DNA from: Emticicia oligotrophica DSM 17448
GTDB taxonomy: Bacteria; Bacteroidota; Bacteroidia; Cytophagales; Spirosomataceae
Assembly (NCBI RefSeq): GCF_000263195.1
Contig: NC_018748.1
Coordinates: 3,534,001-3,598,000 of the forward strand
Direction of reading: 5' to 3'
Length of the DNA: 64,000 nt
Position 1 is the stretch's first letter, and each line of letters starts with the position of its first letter. The translations under genes were made by a program, and so were the position numbers. Below are positions 1 through 8,492 of this stretch, in pieces. The notes under the pieces are model-generated. The model saw only the letters and a program-made list of their open reading frames with translations. It was not told the origin of the DNA and did no database searches.

Positions 1-336
1 AGAGTATTGCTAAATATTATCAATAATGCTTTTTATGCAGTTCAGCAGAAATCAAAGCTTGGAATTGAAGGTTATAAACCAACTGTTACAATAAGTACTT
101 TAAAATTAGAAGAGGAAATTCTCATAAAAATTAGTGATAATGGTACCGGAATGCCCGAAAGTGTGAAGGCTAAAGTCTTCCAACCATTTTTTACAACCAA
201 ACCTACGGGGCAAGGCACAGGTTTAGGTTTAAGTTTGAGCTACGATATTATTACAAAAGGACATGGTGGTTCGTTAGAGGTAGAAAGTAATGAAGGCGAG
301 GGAACCGTGTTCTTAATTAACCTACCTATTAAATAA
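1..336 (+). CDS. Sensor histidine kinase, C-terminal ATPase part (5' end outside window)
   Basis: Only the HATPase_c end of a histidine kinase is present; the reading frame is open from base 1 (R-V-L-L-N-I-I-N-N), so the gene starts upstream of the window. Visible motifs are the N box NIINNAFYAV, the G1 box SDNGTGMPES and the G2 region PTGQGTGLGLSLSYDI, which bind ATP-Mg. The C-terminus (INLPIK) is complete and the stop lies five bases before the next kinase gene, so the two are probably co-transcribed. It is a close paralogue of the kinases at 342 and 4653, but between the N box and YKP it lacks the extra residues that come from a palindromic DNA element in those two. The sensor domain cannot be seen. 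Confidence 0.93.
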   Translation, partial: RVLLNIINNAFYAVQQKSKLGIEGYKPTVTISTLKLEEEILIKISDNGTGMPESVKAKVFQPFFTTKPTGQGTGLGLSLSYDIITKGHGGSLEVESNEGEGTVFLINLPIK

Positions 337-341
337 ACCCT

Positions 342-2393
342 ATGAAAAAGTACATTTGTTTGTTTTTATTTCTTTTCACTACAAATGTGCTTACTGCACA
401 GGTACAAGGAAATTATTTAATAGATAGTCTTAAACGTGAATTGAATAAAGATATTCATGATACAACCAAAGTACTTATTTTACATAAACTTACCAGCAAT
501 TATACATTCGAAAACCCTATACAAGCTCTAAGGTATGGAAGAGAAGCATGGTATTTGGCCGATAGCATTAGGTTTGAAAAAGGTAAGGTATTCGTAGCAA
601 TTTCTTCAGGTTTCATTATGGCTACTACTTCTGATTATACAGAGGCCTTATCGAAACTTTCTGAAGCTGTTAATATCTGTGAAAGGAAGAAAATGATGAA
701 AGAGTTAATAAGTGTTTATTTGAATCTTTCATTGCTCTACACTACCCGAAAACAATCTTCCAATGCCTTGGAATATCTCACAAAAGCCAAGCAAGTCGAA
801 GCTAAAACTAAGGTTAAAGATGTAATTATTCCTCTAAATTTGGCAGAAGGCTACATTTATAAAGATTTGGGTAAATCACAAATGGCACTTAATTCTTTTC
901 AAAATGCATTGAAGGATGTATCACCAAGAAAAGAAGCTCCTCAATTACCTAATATCAATTTTTACATAGGCGATACTTATTGGGATATGAATCAACAAGA
1001 TTCTGCAATAAAGTACTATCACAAAACACTAACTTACAAAGAAACCTACATGGATGCTCAGGCATATTATGGACTAGCCAAGGCATTCAATGCGAAAAAA
1101 AATATAGATTCAAGTATTTTTTATGCAAAAAAGGCTTTGTACTTTCCAGAAAAATCCTTCTTATTTAATACAACAGTAGCTGCATCTTTGTTGTTGGCTA
1201 ATATTTATGAAAAGCAAAATAACCTGAATCAGGCACTATTTTATCATAAATTAGCGATGGAGCAAAAAGATAGTCTTTTTCATCAAGAGGAAGTTAGAGA
1301 AATAGAAAGGCTTAACTACGAAAAAAAAGAGCGAGAGTTAATTACTCAAAGAAGAATTATGGCACATAAGTCTGATTTGGAGGATGCAATCAAAATTTAT
1401 GGGTTATCGGGGCTATTATTTTTCTTAATTATTTTTTTCGTGATTTTATACAGAAATTATAAAATCAAGCATAAAGCCAATGAAAGCTTACAAGAACAAA
1501 AAGAAGAAATTCATACGCAAAGAGTCAAGGCTGAAAAAGCATTAGAAGATTTAAAAGCTACCCAAGCTCAATTAATTCAATCGGAAAAATTGGCAAGTTT
1601 GGGAGAACTTACTGCTGGAATTGCTCACGAAATTCAGAATCCATTAAATTTTGTCAATAACTTTTCAGAATTGAGCATTGACCTTGTAAAAGAACTAAAA
1701 GAAGAAGTAGAGAATTGTCCAGTTAATGCCGAAAACGAATTAATTATTAGTCAGGAAAATAAAAACTATATTGATGAAATTCTTTCAGATTTGACTCAAA
1801 ATCAAGAAAAAATTAATCAACATGGAAAGCGAGCAAGTAGCATTGTTAGGGGAATGTTACAACATTCTCGTACCAGTTCCGGAGAAAAAGAATGGTTAGA
1901 TATCAATACTTTGGCAGATGAATATTTAAGACTCTCTTATCATGGTTTAAGGGCGAAAGATAAAAACTTTAATGCTGATTTTTCGACAGATTTTGCGGAG
2001 GATTTGCCAAAAATATCTGTAATTCCGCAAGATATTGGTCGAGTATTGTTAAATTTATTCAACAATGCGTTTTATGCGGTAAATCAGCGGGCCGTAGAGA
2101 CAGGGCATGCACTGTCTCTACAATCCTCGAAATATAAACCAATGGTCATTGTCACAACAAAAAAGAAGGGCAATTTCATCGAAATCGGTGTGCGAGATAA
2201 TGGAACTGGCATGAGTGATACAACCCTAGCCAAAATCTTCCAACCATTTTTTACAACTAAACCCACTGGAGAGGGCACAGGTTTAGGATTAAGTTTGAGT
2301 TATGATATCATTACAAAAGGGCATGGTGGTATGATAGAGGTAGAGAGCGTAGAGGGTGAAGGAACGACATTTACAGTAAAATTACCTGTTTAA
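342..2393 (+). CDS. Sensor histidine kinase with periplasmic TPR-type sensor region
   Basis: This 683-residue protein has a signal peptide (about 1-19), a mostly helical region with tetratricopeptide-like repeats (about 45-330; for example residues with the NALEYLTKAKQ and SAIKYYHKTL patterns), one membrane segment at about 352-371, a coiled coil (about 375-415) and the kinase core. The phospho-acceptor is His429 in GIAHEIQNP; the N box (NLFNNAFYAV), G1 (VRDNGTGM) and G2 (GEGTGLGLSLSYDI) are intact, so it should be active. Ligand is unknown. It follows a paralogous kinase by five bases and probably shares its transcript. A palindromic DNA element at 2094-2121 encodes extra residues in the ATP lid region. 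Response regulators at 6093 and 6464 are possible partners. Confidence 0.93.
   Translation: MKKYICLFLFLFTTNVLTAQVQGNYLIDSLKRELNKDIHDTTKVLILHKLTSNYTFENPIQALRYGREAWYLADSIRFEKGKVFVAISSGFIMATTSDYTEALSKLSEAVNICERKKMMKELISVYLNLSLLYTTRKQSSNALEYLTKAKQVEAKTKVKDVIIPLNLAEGYIYKDLGKSQMALNSFQNALKDVSPRKEAPQLPNINFYIGDTYWDMNQQDSAIKYYHKTLTYKETYMDAQAYYGLAKAFNAKKNIDSSIFYAKKALYFPEKSFLFNTTVAASLLLANIYEKQNNLNQALFYHKLAMEQKDSLFHQEEVREIERLNYEKKERELITQRRIMAHKSDLEDAIKIYGLSGLLFFLIIFFVILYRNYKIKHKANESLQEQKEEIHTQRVKAEKALEDLKATQAQLIQSEKLASLGELTAGIAHEIQNPLNFVNNFSELSIDLVKELKEEVENCPVNAENELIISQENKNYIDEILSDLTQNQEKINQHGKRASSIVRGMLQHSRTSSGEKEWLDINTLADEYLRLSYHGLRAKDKNFNADFSTDFAEDLPKISVIPQDIGRVLLNLFNNAFYAVNQRAVETGHALSLQSSKYKPMVIVTTKKKGNFIEIGVRDNGTGMSDTTLAKIFQPFFTTKPTGEGTGLGLSLSYDIITKGHGGMIEVESVEGEGTTFTVKLPV
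2094..2121. repeat. Palindromic element inside histidine kinase gene (copy 1)
   Basis: A 28-base near-perfect palindrome: arms GTAGAGACAG (2094-2103) and CTGTCTCTAC (2112-2121) around GGCATGCA. It is read in frame within the HATPase domain (residues around AVETGHALSLQ). The paralogue at the window start has a shorter, unrelated sequence here, while the kinase at 4653 has an eroded copy. Palindromic elements inserted in frame in coding sequence are known elsewhere (for example Rickettsia palindromic elements); relation to any named family is not established. Confidence 0.7.
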
Positions 2394-2574
2394 TAGAGAA
2401 AGGGTGAATTTTTTTTGCAAAACAACTAAACTTGCTGAAAATGTTTGAATTATTGTAAGAGTCACTAATTTTATATATCTAACAATACTTGCAAGAGAAA
2501 TACCCAACACGTTTGTCCTAATAAAATCTTTATAAGCTGCTTTTGGTGATTATGAAACTCTAAACTAAAACGCC

Positions 2575-3867
2575 ATGATTTTACCTATTTGCCTTGCCCT
2601 GCTTGCCATTGTTGCTTTTTTTGTTTTTTACTATTACAATCTTTATAAGCAAAAATACCTTCGTCTTATCGGAAAAGTGACTGCTGATTCGAAAGCCATT
2701 TCTGAACTTCCACCGAGAGATTGGAAGTCACACGACCTCCATTCACTAAGAAGCAAAGGCGACCCACTTGCTGATGCTACAATCGCACATATTTTTAGTG
2801 ATATACAAGATGTTAAGGTTGTAAATAATCTTTTCAAATTGCTTACCAGCGATGATATGACTCTGCCCGATGATGTTCACCCAGCAATCAAAAAATACTT
2901 TGAAGAATCTGCCATTCTACCCGAATGGACTAACAGAGAATTGATGAGTTTTGGGCATGAATACTACCTTAGTCAAGGAATTTTGGTTGGAATGTTGCTT
3001 TTTTATAAATCTTTACCCGAATGTTATACAGCGGGCAATGGTGCGGCTGTTTTGTTGCGGACTACTTTGTTAAATGATAGGTCGCCTAATTTGGATAAAC
3101 TTTCAGATAGGCTTGCCCTTACAGGGACGTTTATTTACAAAGCCATGATGCCCGGCTCTATGGAACCCAAGGGTGAAGGCATTGTATCTACACAAAAAAT
3201 AAGGCTTATACATGCTGCTTCGAGGTATTTTATTTTGAATCGAAATAAAGGTACATCAGAGCAATGGGACACTGAAAAATTAGGAATACCAGTAAACCAA
3301 GAAGACATGGCTGGTACTTTGATGGCTTTTTCGGCACTCGTTTTGGAAGGACTTGAAATACTTGGCGTGAAGATGACGACAGCCGAACGAGAATCTTACA
3401 TCCATGCTTGGCGGGTCATTGGTCATATCATGGGTGTAGAAAACGAGCTATTGCCCATTAATGCAAATGATGCTTTGAACTTGGGTCATGCTATCATTGA
3501 TGACCAAATGGCTCCAAGTGAAGCAGGTAAAGCCCTTACCGAATCACTTTTAAATTTTTGTGAAAAAAAAGCACCTTGGTTTGTCAGTAGGGATTTTCAT
3601 AAAAGTATGTTGCGATTTCTGATGGGCGATAAATTGGCCGATATGCTCGGTGTAAACCCTGTTGCGAAAGAACATAGTCAAAAATTTATCGGTTTTATTA
3701 AGTGGTATGTGAGTGTTCGTCAGATACTAAGTCAGTATTTCTTTTGGACTTTCTTTTTAAGGTCAGTGGATAAGGTTTTGCTCAAATTATCCTATGAATA
3801 TTTGAGTAAAAAAAGCAGTAAAGACATTCATTTTCAATTGCCTAAAGACCCAGTTACTAGGGCGTAA
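2575..3867 (+). CDS. DUF2236 / MpaB-type oxygenase family protein
   Basis: The 430-residue protein starts with a hydrophobic segment (about 4-22) that should anchor it in the membrane, followed by a long helical domain matching the ER-bound oxygenase MpaB / rubber oxygenase (Lcp) family. Recognisable family patterns are KIRLIHAASRYF (about 208-219; His213 is a candidate heme ligand) and AWRVIGHIMGVE (about 278-289). Family members bind heme b and cleave or oxidise isoprenoid chains: Lcp cleaves polyisoprene and fungal MpaB cleaves the farnesyl side chain in mycophenolic acid synthesis. The substrate here is unknown. Only about 60 bases separate it from the membrane protein that follows, which has features of a terpene cyclase, so both may act on an isoprenoid. 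Most bacterial DUF2236 proteins are uncharacterised. Confidence 0.8.
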   Translation: MILPICLALLAIVAFFVFYYYNLYKQKYLRLIGKVTADSKAISELPPRDWKSHDLHSLRSKGDPLADATIAHIFSDIQDVKVVNNLFKLLTSDDMTLPDDVHPAIKKYFEESAILPEWTNRELMSFGHEYYLSQGILVGMLLFYKSLPECYTAGNGAAVLLRTTLLNDRSPNLDKLSDRLALTGTFIYKAMMPGSMEPKGEGIVSTQKIRLIHAASRYFILNRNKGTSEQWDTEKLGIPVNQEDMAGTLMAFSALVLEGLEILGVKMTTAERESYIHAWRVIGHIMGVENELLPINANDALNLGHAIIDDQMAPSEAGKALTESLLNFCEKKAPWFVSRDFHKSMLRFLMGDKLADMLGVNPVAKEHSQKFIGFIKWYVSVRQILSQYFFWTFFLRSVDKVLLKLSYEYLSKKSSKDIHFQLPKDPVTRA

Positions 3868-3928
3868 TCATTCATTGAGGCTCAAAGTCTGTTTAGTCTA
3901 TTGTATCATTCTAAACCTTAAAAATACC

Positions 3929-4588
3929 ATGAACCAACCTTGGATTAACTTTGACTATTCAACAACAGGACTCATTTTTAATGGCATTGGTTGCCTATTA
4001 TGGGTGGTTACCTATATTGTGTTATTGTTTGAGATTCGGAAAAAAAAGTTTGTTGAAATGCCCGTTTACGTGGCAGGGGCGAACCTCGGTTGGGAATTTG
4101 TCTGGAGCTTCTTTTTTCACCCCAATACTGGATTAATCTATGCACTAAGTTATATAGCTGCTTTTTTGTTAGATTGTTTTATCTTCTACGCTATTCTCAA
4201 ATATGGGGGTAAACAGCCTATATCAGATGAGTCAAGGAAACATCTACCGCTTTTTTGTATCATAAACCTATTTTTCTGGATAATATTTTGCTACACATTT
4301 CGTGATGAGGGCTATGATACGCTCAATGGGGCCAATTCTGGTTATATTATCAACGTCATCTTGTCGCTTCAATGCCTCGTCATGCTGTTTCAAACTCCTT
4401 CCTCTGAAACAAACAATTTTTCGATGCTTTTGGGGTGGGCAAAAATGTTGGGAACGGGTTTTATTACCTTGTCTCTTTTTTACTTTTTCCCTACCAATCA
4501 CTTCGTTCAAGTGCTCGGTCTTGCTTGTTTGGGTTTAGATAATATCTACATTTATACGCTTTGGCGTCGTCATGGCAAATGGCTTTAA
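3929..4588 (+). CDS. Polytopic membrane protein, possibly Pyr4-type transmembrane terpene cyclase
   Basis: The ATG at 3929 is preferred over an upstream in-frame start at 3875 because it begins directly before a conserved-looking membrane protein of 219 residues. About seven hydrophobic helices are visible. Two acidic residues stand out: Glu56 in ANLGWEFVWSF and Asp204 in LGLDNIYIYTL, 148 residues apart. Fungal Pyr4-family membrane terpene cyclases (about 240 residues, seven helices) use a Glu in a WE motif (E63) and an Asp near the last helix (D218), so topology, size and spacing fit. Function is inference; it could also be an unrelated conserved membrane protein. Its neighbour is an MpaB-type oxygenase, which in fungi acts on prenyl chains. 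No prenyltransferase is nearby. Confidence 0.55.
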   Translation: MNQPWINFDYSTTGLIFNGIGCLLWVVTYIVLLFEIRKKKFVEMPVYVAGANLGWEFVWSFFFHPNTGLIYALSYIAAFLLDCFIFYAILKYGGKQPISDESRKHLPLFCIINLFFWIIFCYTFRDEGYDTLNGANSGYIINVILSLQCLVMLFQTPSSETNNFSMLLGWAKMLGTGFITLSLFYFFPTNHFVQVLGLACLGLDNIYIYTLWRRHGKWL

Positions 4589-4652
4589 TTTTCAGCTTTT
4601 ATGAATAAACGAGGCGGAGGGCTACGGAGATAACCAATAACCATTAAGACAC

Positions 4653-6062
4653 ATGATTAATAGCGTTTTTCAATTTTTCATCCCTGCTCATTACTACAAT
4701 GACCCTGAAGAGCTGCGACAAGCAAAGTTTTCAATAAGTGTATATTTGATAACAGGAATTTCACTCTTCATTTATGTAGGTTTTGGCGACCTACTCGGTA
4801 GTCCCGTCATCGGCTATGCCAATCTCATTCAAGCAATAATGAATGTATTGATATCATTTCTCTTTAGAGCCAATGTTCCACTTCGAACTTGTGTATTGAT
4901 GTATTCAACTTCTGGCACAATTTATCTTACATTTATAGCCTACTTGGGCGGGGGATTAATGGCACCTTCAGCATTCGGATTGATTTTAACCCCTATTTAC
5001 AATCTTTTGCTTACCAATAGTTGGCGAAGCGGCTTGGTTTGGTTCGGAATTATCATTGCTATTGTTTGCGGTATGGCGTATTATGAGAGTTATTATGGAA
5101 GTTTAGTAGTTAATTTTGATTCTCTTCACAAATACCAGCATGGGTTTCTTTCGATGGTTGGTATTTTTATTAATTTATTCGTTTTGATATTGGTATTTGA
5201 ATACCAAAAAAATCTGGCTTTCAAGAAACTAAAAAAAATCAATGACGAACTTCATGCTACACAAGCCCAACTCATCCAAAAAGAAAAACTGGCGAGTTTA
5301 GGTGAACTGACGGCAGGTATCGCTCACGAAATTCAGAATCCTTTAAATTTTGTCAACAACTTTTCGGAATTAAGCGTTGACCTTGCCAAAGATTTAATAG
5401 AAGAAATTAAGCGACCAGTATTAGATATTGAATACATTGATGAATTATTGACCGATTTAACCCAAAATCAAGAAAAAATAAATCATCACGGTAAGCGAGC
5501 AAGTAGTATTGTAAAAGGCATGCTCGAACACTCACGTACAAGCACAGGAGAAAAAGAATTGACTGATATGAACGTCCTTTGTGAAGAATATTTACGACTA
5601 TCTTATCATGGAATGAGAGCGAAGGATAAAAGTTTTCAAACAGATTTTAAGACTGAATTTGAAATAAATTTGCCCAAAATATCAGTAGTTCCGCAGGATA
5701 TTGGTCGAGTATTGTTAAATTTATTTAATAATTCTTTTTATGCTGTAAATCAGCGGGCCATAGAGATAGGGCATGCCCTGTCTCAACCATCATCGAAATA
5801 TAAACCTGCGGTGATTGTCTCAACAAAAAAGAGGGGTAATTTCATAGAAATAATTGTACGAGATAACGGGACAGGGATGAGTGAATCAATCCAAGCTAAA
5901 ATCTTCCAACCTTTCTTCACAACCAAACCGACGGGAGAGGGTACAGGCTTAGGATTAAGTTTGAGTTATGAGATTATCACCAAGGGGCATAGCGGTGTGC
6001 TTGACGTTGAAAGCATTGTAGGTGAAGGAACAACATTTATCATTAAATTACCTTATATTTGA
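4653..6062 (+). CDS. Sensor histidine kinase with six-helix membrane sensor
   Basis: The 469-residue protein has an N-terminal membrane module with about six hydrophobic helices (about residues 24-190) and no large extracytoplasmic domain, then a short coiled coil (KKINDELHATQAQLIQKEK) and the kinase core. His225 in GIAHEIQNP is the phospho-acceptor; N box (NLFNNSFYAV), G1 (VRDNGTGM) and G2 (GEGTGLGLSLSYEI) are intact. The core is a close paralogue of the kinase at 342, also at DNA level, and carries an eroded copy of the same palindromic element (5760-5787). It is followed after 30 bases by a single-domain response regulator and then a regulator-cyclase fusion, which are its likely partners. 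The membrane module may sense a lipid-soluble or membrane signal, but that is conjecture. Confidence 0.92.
   Translation: MINSVFQFFIPAHYYNDPEELRQAKFSISVYLITGISLFIYVGFGDLLGSPVIGYANLIQAIMNVLISFLFRANVPLRTCVLMYSTSGTIYLTFIAYLGGGLMAPSAFGLILTPIYNLLLTNSWRSGLVWFGIIIAIVCGMAYYESYYGSLVVNFDSLHKYQHGFLSMVGIFINLFVLILVFEYQKNLAFKKLKKINDELHATQAQLIQKEKLASLGELTAGIAHEIQNPLNFVNNFSELSVDLAKDLIEEIKRPVLDIEYIDELLTDLTQNQEKINHHGKRASSIVKGMLEHSRTSTGEKELTDMNVLCEEYLRLSYHGMRAKDKSFQTDFKTEFEINLPKISVVPQDIGRVLLNLFNNSFYAVNQRAIEIGHALSQPSSKYKPAVIVSTKKRGNFIEIIVRDNGTGMSESIQAKIFQPFFTTKPTGEGTGLGLSLSYEIITKGHSGVLDVESIVGEGTTFIIKLPYI
5760..5787. repeat. Palindromic element inside histidine kinase gene (copy 2, eroded)
   Basis: This segment aligns base for base with the palindrome at 2094-2121. 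Its centre AGGGCATGCCCT is a perfect palindrome, but the outer arms (ATAGAGAT on the left, TGTCTCAAC on the right) have lost pairing. It encodes AIEIGHALSQ in the ATP-binding domain. Confidence 0.6.
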
Positions 6063-6092
6063 AAGTAAATTCTAAACCCGATTATATTTTTC

Positions 6093-6467
6093 ATGAAAAT
6101 ATTAGTTGTCGATGATGAAGAGGATGTAAGAACGCTTTTTGAACAGCGATTTCGCCGTGAGATTCGAGCTGGAGAATTCGATTTTGCCTTTAGTGGTTCG
6201 GGTGAAGATGCAATAGCGTATTTGCAAGACCAAGACTTAGAAGCCATTCTTATTCTATCTGATATAAATATGCCCGGTATGAGTGGAATTGAATTACTTC
6301 GTCAGATTCGTTCAAAATCGCCAATGGCTCCGCCAACAATTATGATGATTACAGCTTATGGTGATTCACAAACCCTCAAGCAAGCGATGGATTTAGGAGC
6401 AAATGATTTCCTTACCAAACCACTTGACTTCATCGAACTTAAACAAAAACTCAAAAGCTCAATATGA
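6093..6467 (+). CDS. Single-domain response regulator (REC only)
   Basis: The 124-residue protein is one receiver domain with the acidic pocket at Asp7-Asp8, the phosphorylation site Asp57 in [11 protein letters not shown], Thr87 in ITAYGD and Lys109 in LTKP, so it should be functional. There is no output domain; it would work through protein contacts, like CheY, or as part of a phosphorelay. It starts 30 bases after the membrane kinase and its stop overlaps the start of the regulator-cyclase gene by four bases (ATGA), so translation of the two is likely coupled. The partner kinase is most likely the one just upstream. Confidence 0.92.
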   Translation: MKILVVDDEEDVRTLFEQRFRREIRAGEFDFAFSGSGEDAIAYLQDQDLEAILILSDINMPGMSGIELLRQIRSKSPMAPPTIMMITAYGDSQTLKQAMDLGANDFLTKPLDFIELKQKLKSSI

Positions 6468-7510
6468 ACGCCAAAATAATGGTTGTTGATGATGAAGCTG
6501 ACTTAGAGTTGCTCATCAAACAAAAATTCCGCCGACAAATCAGAGAGAAAGTTTATGAATTTAGCTTTGCTCAGAATGGTGCTGAAGCTCTAAGAATATT
6601 GAGCGAAAGACCTGATATTGATATGGTTTTGAGTGATATCAATATGCCAGAAATGGATGGTCTCACTTTATTGGCCAAATTACCCGAACAAAACCCTTTG
6701 CTGAAAGCGGTTATTGTATCGGCTTATGGTGATATGGATAATATTAGGGTAGCTATGAACCGTGGGGCATTTGATTTTCTGTGTAAACCCATCAATTTTG
6801 AAGATTTAGAACTGACAGTCGAGAAAACGCTTAAACACGTGGAACAACTCCGTGCCACACTTCAGGCGGTAAAAGAAAATAATATCTTAAAAATGTATGT
6901 CGATGAAAATGTACTCAAATTTATGGGAAGCCATGAGTTTGAAAAGTCATTGACAGCTAATGAAACCATTGAAGCAAGCATACTTTTTGTAGATATTTGT
7001 GGATTTACCTCGATTTCTGAAAAAGAATCGCCTGATGTCGTGGTGAATCTTATCAACAAATACTTCGATACAATGGTGAAAGAAATCATCGAACAGGGAG
7101 GGCGAATTGATAAGTTTATGGGTGATGCCATCATGGCTGTTTTTAAAGGAGATTATCACCTCGACCGTGCCATTGAAGCAGCCTTAGCTGTACGTCAAAA
7201 AATAGATGTTATTGAAGAAAGTTTACCCAATCACTTATCGTATATGCCCAAAGTTTCAATCGGTATCAATACTGGTGAGGTGATATCTGGAAACATTGGC
7301 TCTGCATCACTTCGTCGATTAGATTATACGGTTATCGGTGATGTGGTAAATACAGCTCAAAGGCTTCAGTCTGCGGCTAAACCTAGTCAGATTTTACTGA
7401 GCGAATTTGCTTATTTAAAAGTAAAAGAATATTTCAAATGTCAAGAAGTTGGTGAGATAAATCTCAAAAATAAAGCCTTACCAGTAAAGGTATTTGAGGT
7501 GGTTTCTTGA
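6464..7510 (+). CDS. Response regulator fused to class III adenylate cyclase
   Basis: Residues 1-125 form a receiver domain with Asp58 in [11 protein letters not shown], Ser86 and Lys108. A helical linker (about 125-165) leads to a class III nucleotide cyclase domain (about 168-348). Metal-binding Asp177 (FVDICGFT) and Asp221 ([10 protein letters not shown]), the adenine-selecting pair Lys217 and Asp287, and the transition-state residues Asn296 and Arg300 are all present, so ATP rather than GTP is the expected substrate and the domain should dimerise. Phosphorylation would therefore control cAMP synthesis. It overlaps the preceding response regulator by four bases and closes the signalling operon. 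The cAMP receptor is not in the window. Confidence 0.93.
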   Translation: MNAKIMVVDDEADLELLIKQKFRRQIREKVYEFSFAQNGAEALRILSERPDIDMVLSDINMPEMDGLTLLAKLPEQNPLLKAVIVSAYGDMDNIRVAMNRGAFDFLCKPINFEDLELTVEKTLKHVEQLRATLQAVKENNILKMYVDENVLKFMGSHEFEKSLTANETIEASILFVDICGFTSISEKESPDVVVNLINKYFDTMVKEIIEQGGRIDKFMGDAIMAVFKGDYHLDRAIEAALAVRQKIDVIEESLPNHLSYMPKVSIGINTGEVISGNIGSASLRRLDYTVIGDVVNTAQRLQSAAKPSQILLSEFAYLKVKEYFKCQEVGEINLKNKALPVKVFEVVS

Positions 7511-7610
7511 AAAAATACAAAAATCACATAAATTTTCTTCAATATTTGGAACAACTCTACATTATTTAGAGTTATTACAAATAAGAATAGCATGTTGGCT
7601 ATTTTGATTG

Positions 7611-7618
7611 TATCTTTG
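7611..7618 (+). promoter_or_regulatory. Putative -7 box for sufC
   Basis: TATCTTTG fits the Bacteroidota -7 consensus TAnnTTTG. Transcription would start near 7625, giving a leader of about 78 bases before the sufC ATG at 7703. No well-spaced -33 TTG is present, so this is moderate evidence. It argues against translation from the in-frame start at 7592. Confidence 0.45.
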
Positions 7619-7702
7619 CGAAATTATTTGTGGAGCAGTTCTACAGCTCATACGAAACTACTTCGCAGGTTTTATCACGTTTATCATAAGCAAGAAAATA
7701 AA

Positions 7703-8467
7703 ATGCTCACTATCAGTAATTTACACGCCCGAATTGAGGAGAAAGAAATATTACGTGGAATCAATTTAGAAATCAAACCAGGTGAAGTACACGCTATTAT
7801 GGGGCCAAATGGTTCTGGTAAAAGTACTTTAGCTTCGGTTTTAGCAGGTCGCGAAGATTATGAAGTTACCGATGGTTCGGTAACATTCAACGGAAAAGAC
7901 CTCCTCGAATTAGCACCTGAAGAACGTGCTGCTGAAGGAATCTTCTTGGCATTTCAATATCCTGTTGAGATTCCTGGTGTTACAACCATTAATTTCTTGA
8001 AAACCGCTCTTAACGAAATCAGAAAGTACAATGGTGAAGAACCATTAGATGCTGCTCAATTTTTGAAGAGAATGAAAGAGAAAGCTAAATTGGTGAAAAT
8101 CGATGATACACTTTTAAAACGTTCACTTAATGAAGGTTTCTCGGGTGGTGAAAAGAAACGCAATGAAATCTTCCAAATGGCAATGCTTGAGCCTACATTG
8201 GGCCTTTTAGATGAAACAGATTCAGGTCTTGATATTGATGCTCTTCGCATTGTTGCCGAAGGTGTAAACCAATTACGCGACGAAAAACGTTCGTTTGTAG
8301 TTGTTACTCACTACCAACGTTTACTTGATTACATCGTTCCTGATTTTGTTCACGTACTATACAAAGGCCGTATCGTGAAATCAGGTACTAAAGAATTAGC
8401 TCTTGAGTTAGAAGAGAAAGGCTACGATTGGATTAAAAACGAAGTAGATTCTTTAGAAACGGTATAA
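7703..8467 (+). CDS. sufC: Fe-S cluster assembly ATPase SufC
   Basis: The start at 7703 gives a 254-residue protein beginning MLTISNLHARIEEKEIL, the usual SufC length and N-terminus; a longer frame from 7592 adds an untypical leader. It is an ABC-type ATPase: Walker A GPNGSGKST (34-42), Q-loop Gln85, signature FSGGEKKRNE (about 146-155) and Walker B LGLLDE (166-171) with the SufC-typical ETDSGLD. In the SufBCD complex it powers scaffold rearrangement during cluster assembly in the cytoplasm. It is followed by a RidA homologue and sufD on the same strand. The gene normally preceding it in Bacteroidota, sufB, is absent here and must lie elsewhere if the system is complete. Confidence 0.95.
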   Translation: MLTISNLHARIEEKEILRGINLEIKPGEVHAIMGPNGSGKSTLASVLAGREDYEVTDGSVTFNGKDLLELAPEERAAEGIFLAFQYPVEIPGVTTINFLKTALNEIRKYNGEEPLDAAQFLKRMKEKAKLVKIDDTLLKRSLNEGFSGGEKKRNEIFQMAMLEPTLGLLDETDSGLDIDALRIVAEGVNQLRDEKRSFVVVTHYQRLLDYIVPDFVHVLYKGRIVKSGTKELALELEEKGYDWIKNEVDSLETV

Positions 8468-8492
8468 GTTTCGAGTAAAGACGAACGGAAAT

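Noticed and set aside
3875-3928. Longer start for the Pyr4-like membrane protein
   Set aside because: The extra 18 residues lie eight bases after the previous stop and are unlike a membrane protein start; the ATG at 3929 begins next to the first helix.
7592-7702. N-terminal extension of sufC
   Set aside because: The frame is open from 7592, but a -7 box lies at 7611 inside it and the ATG at 7703 gives the normal SufC N-terminus and length.
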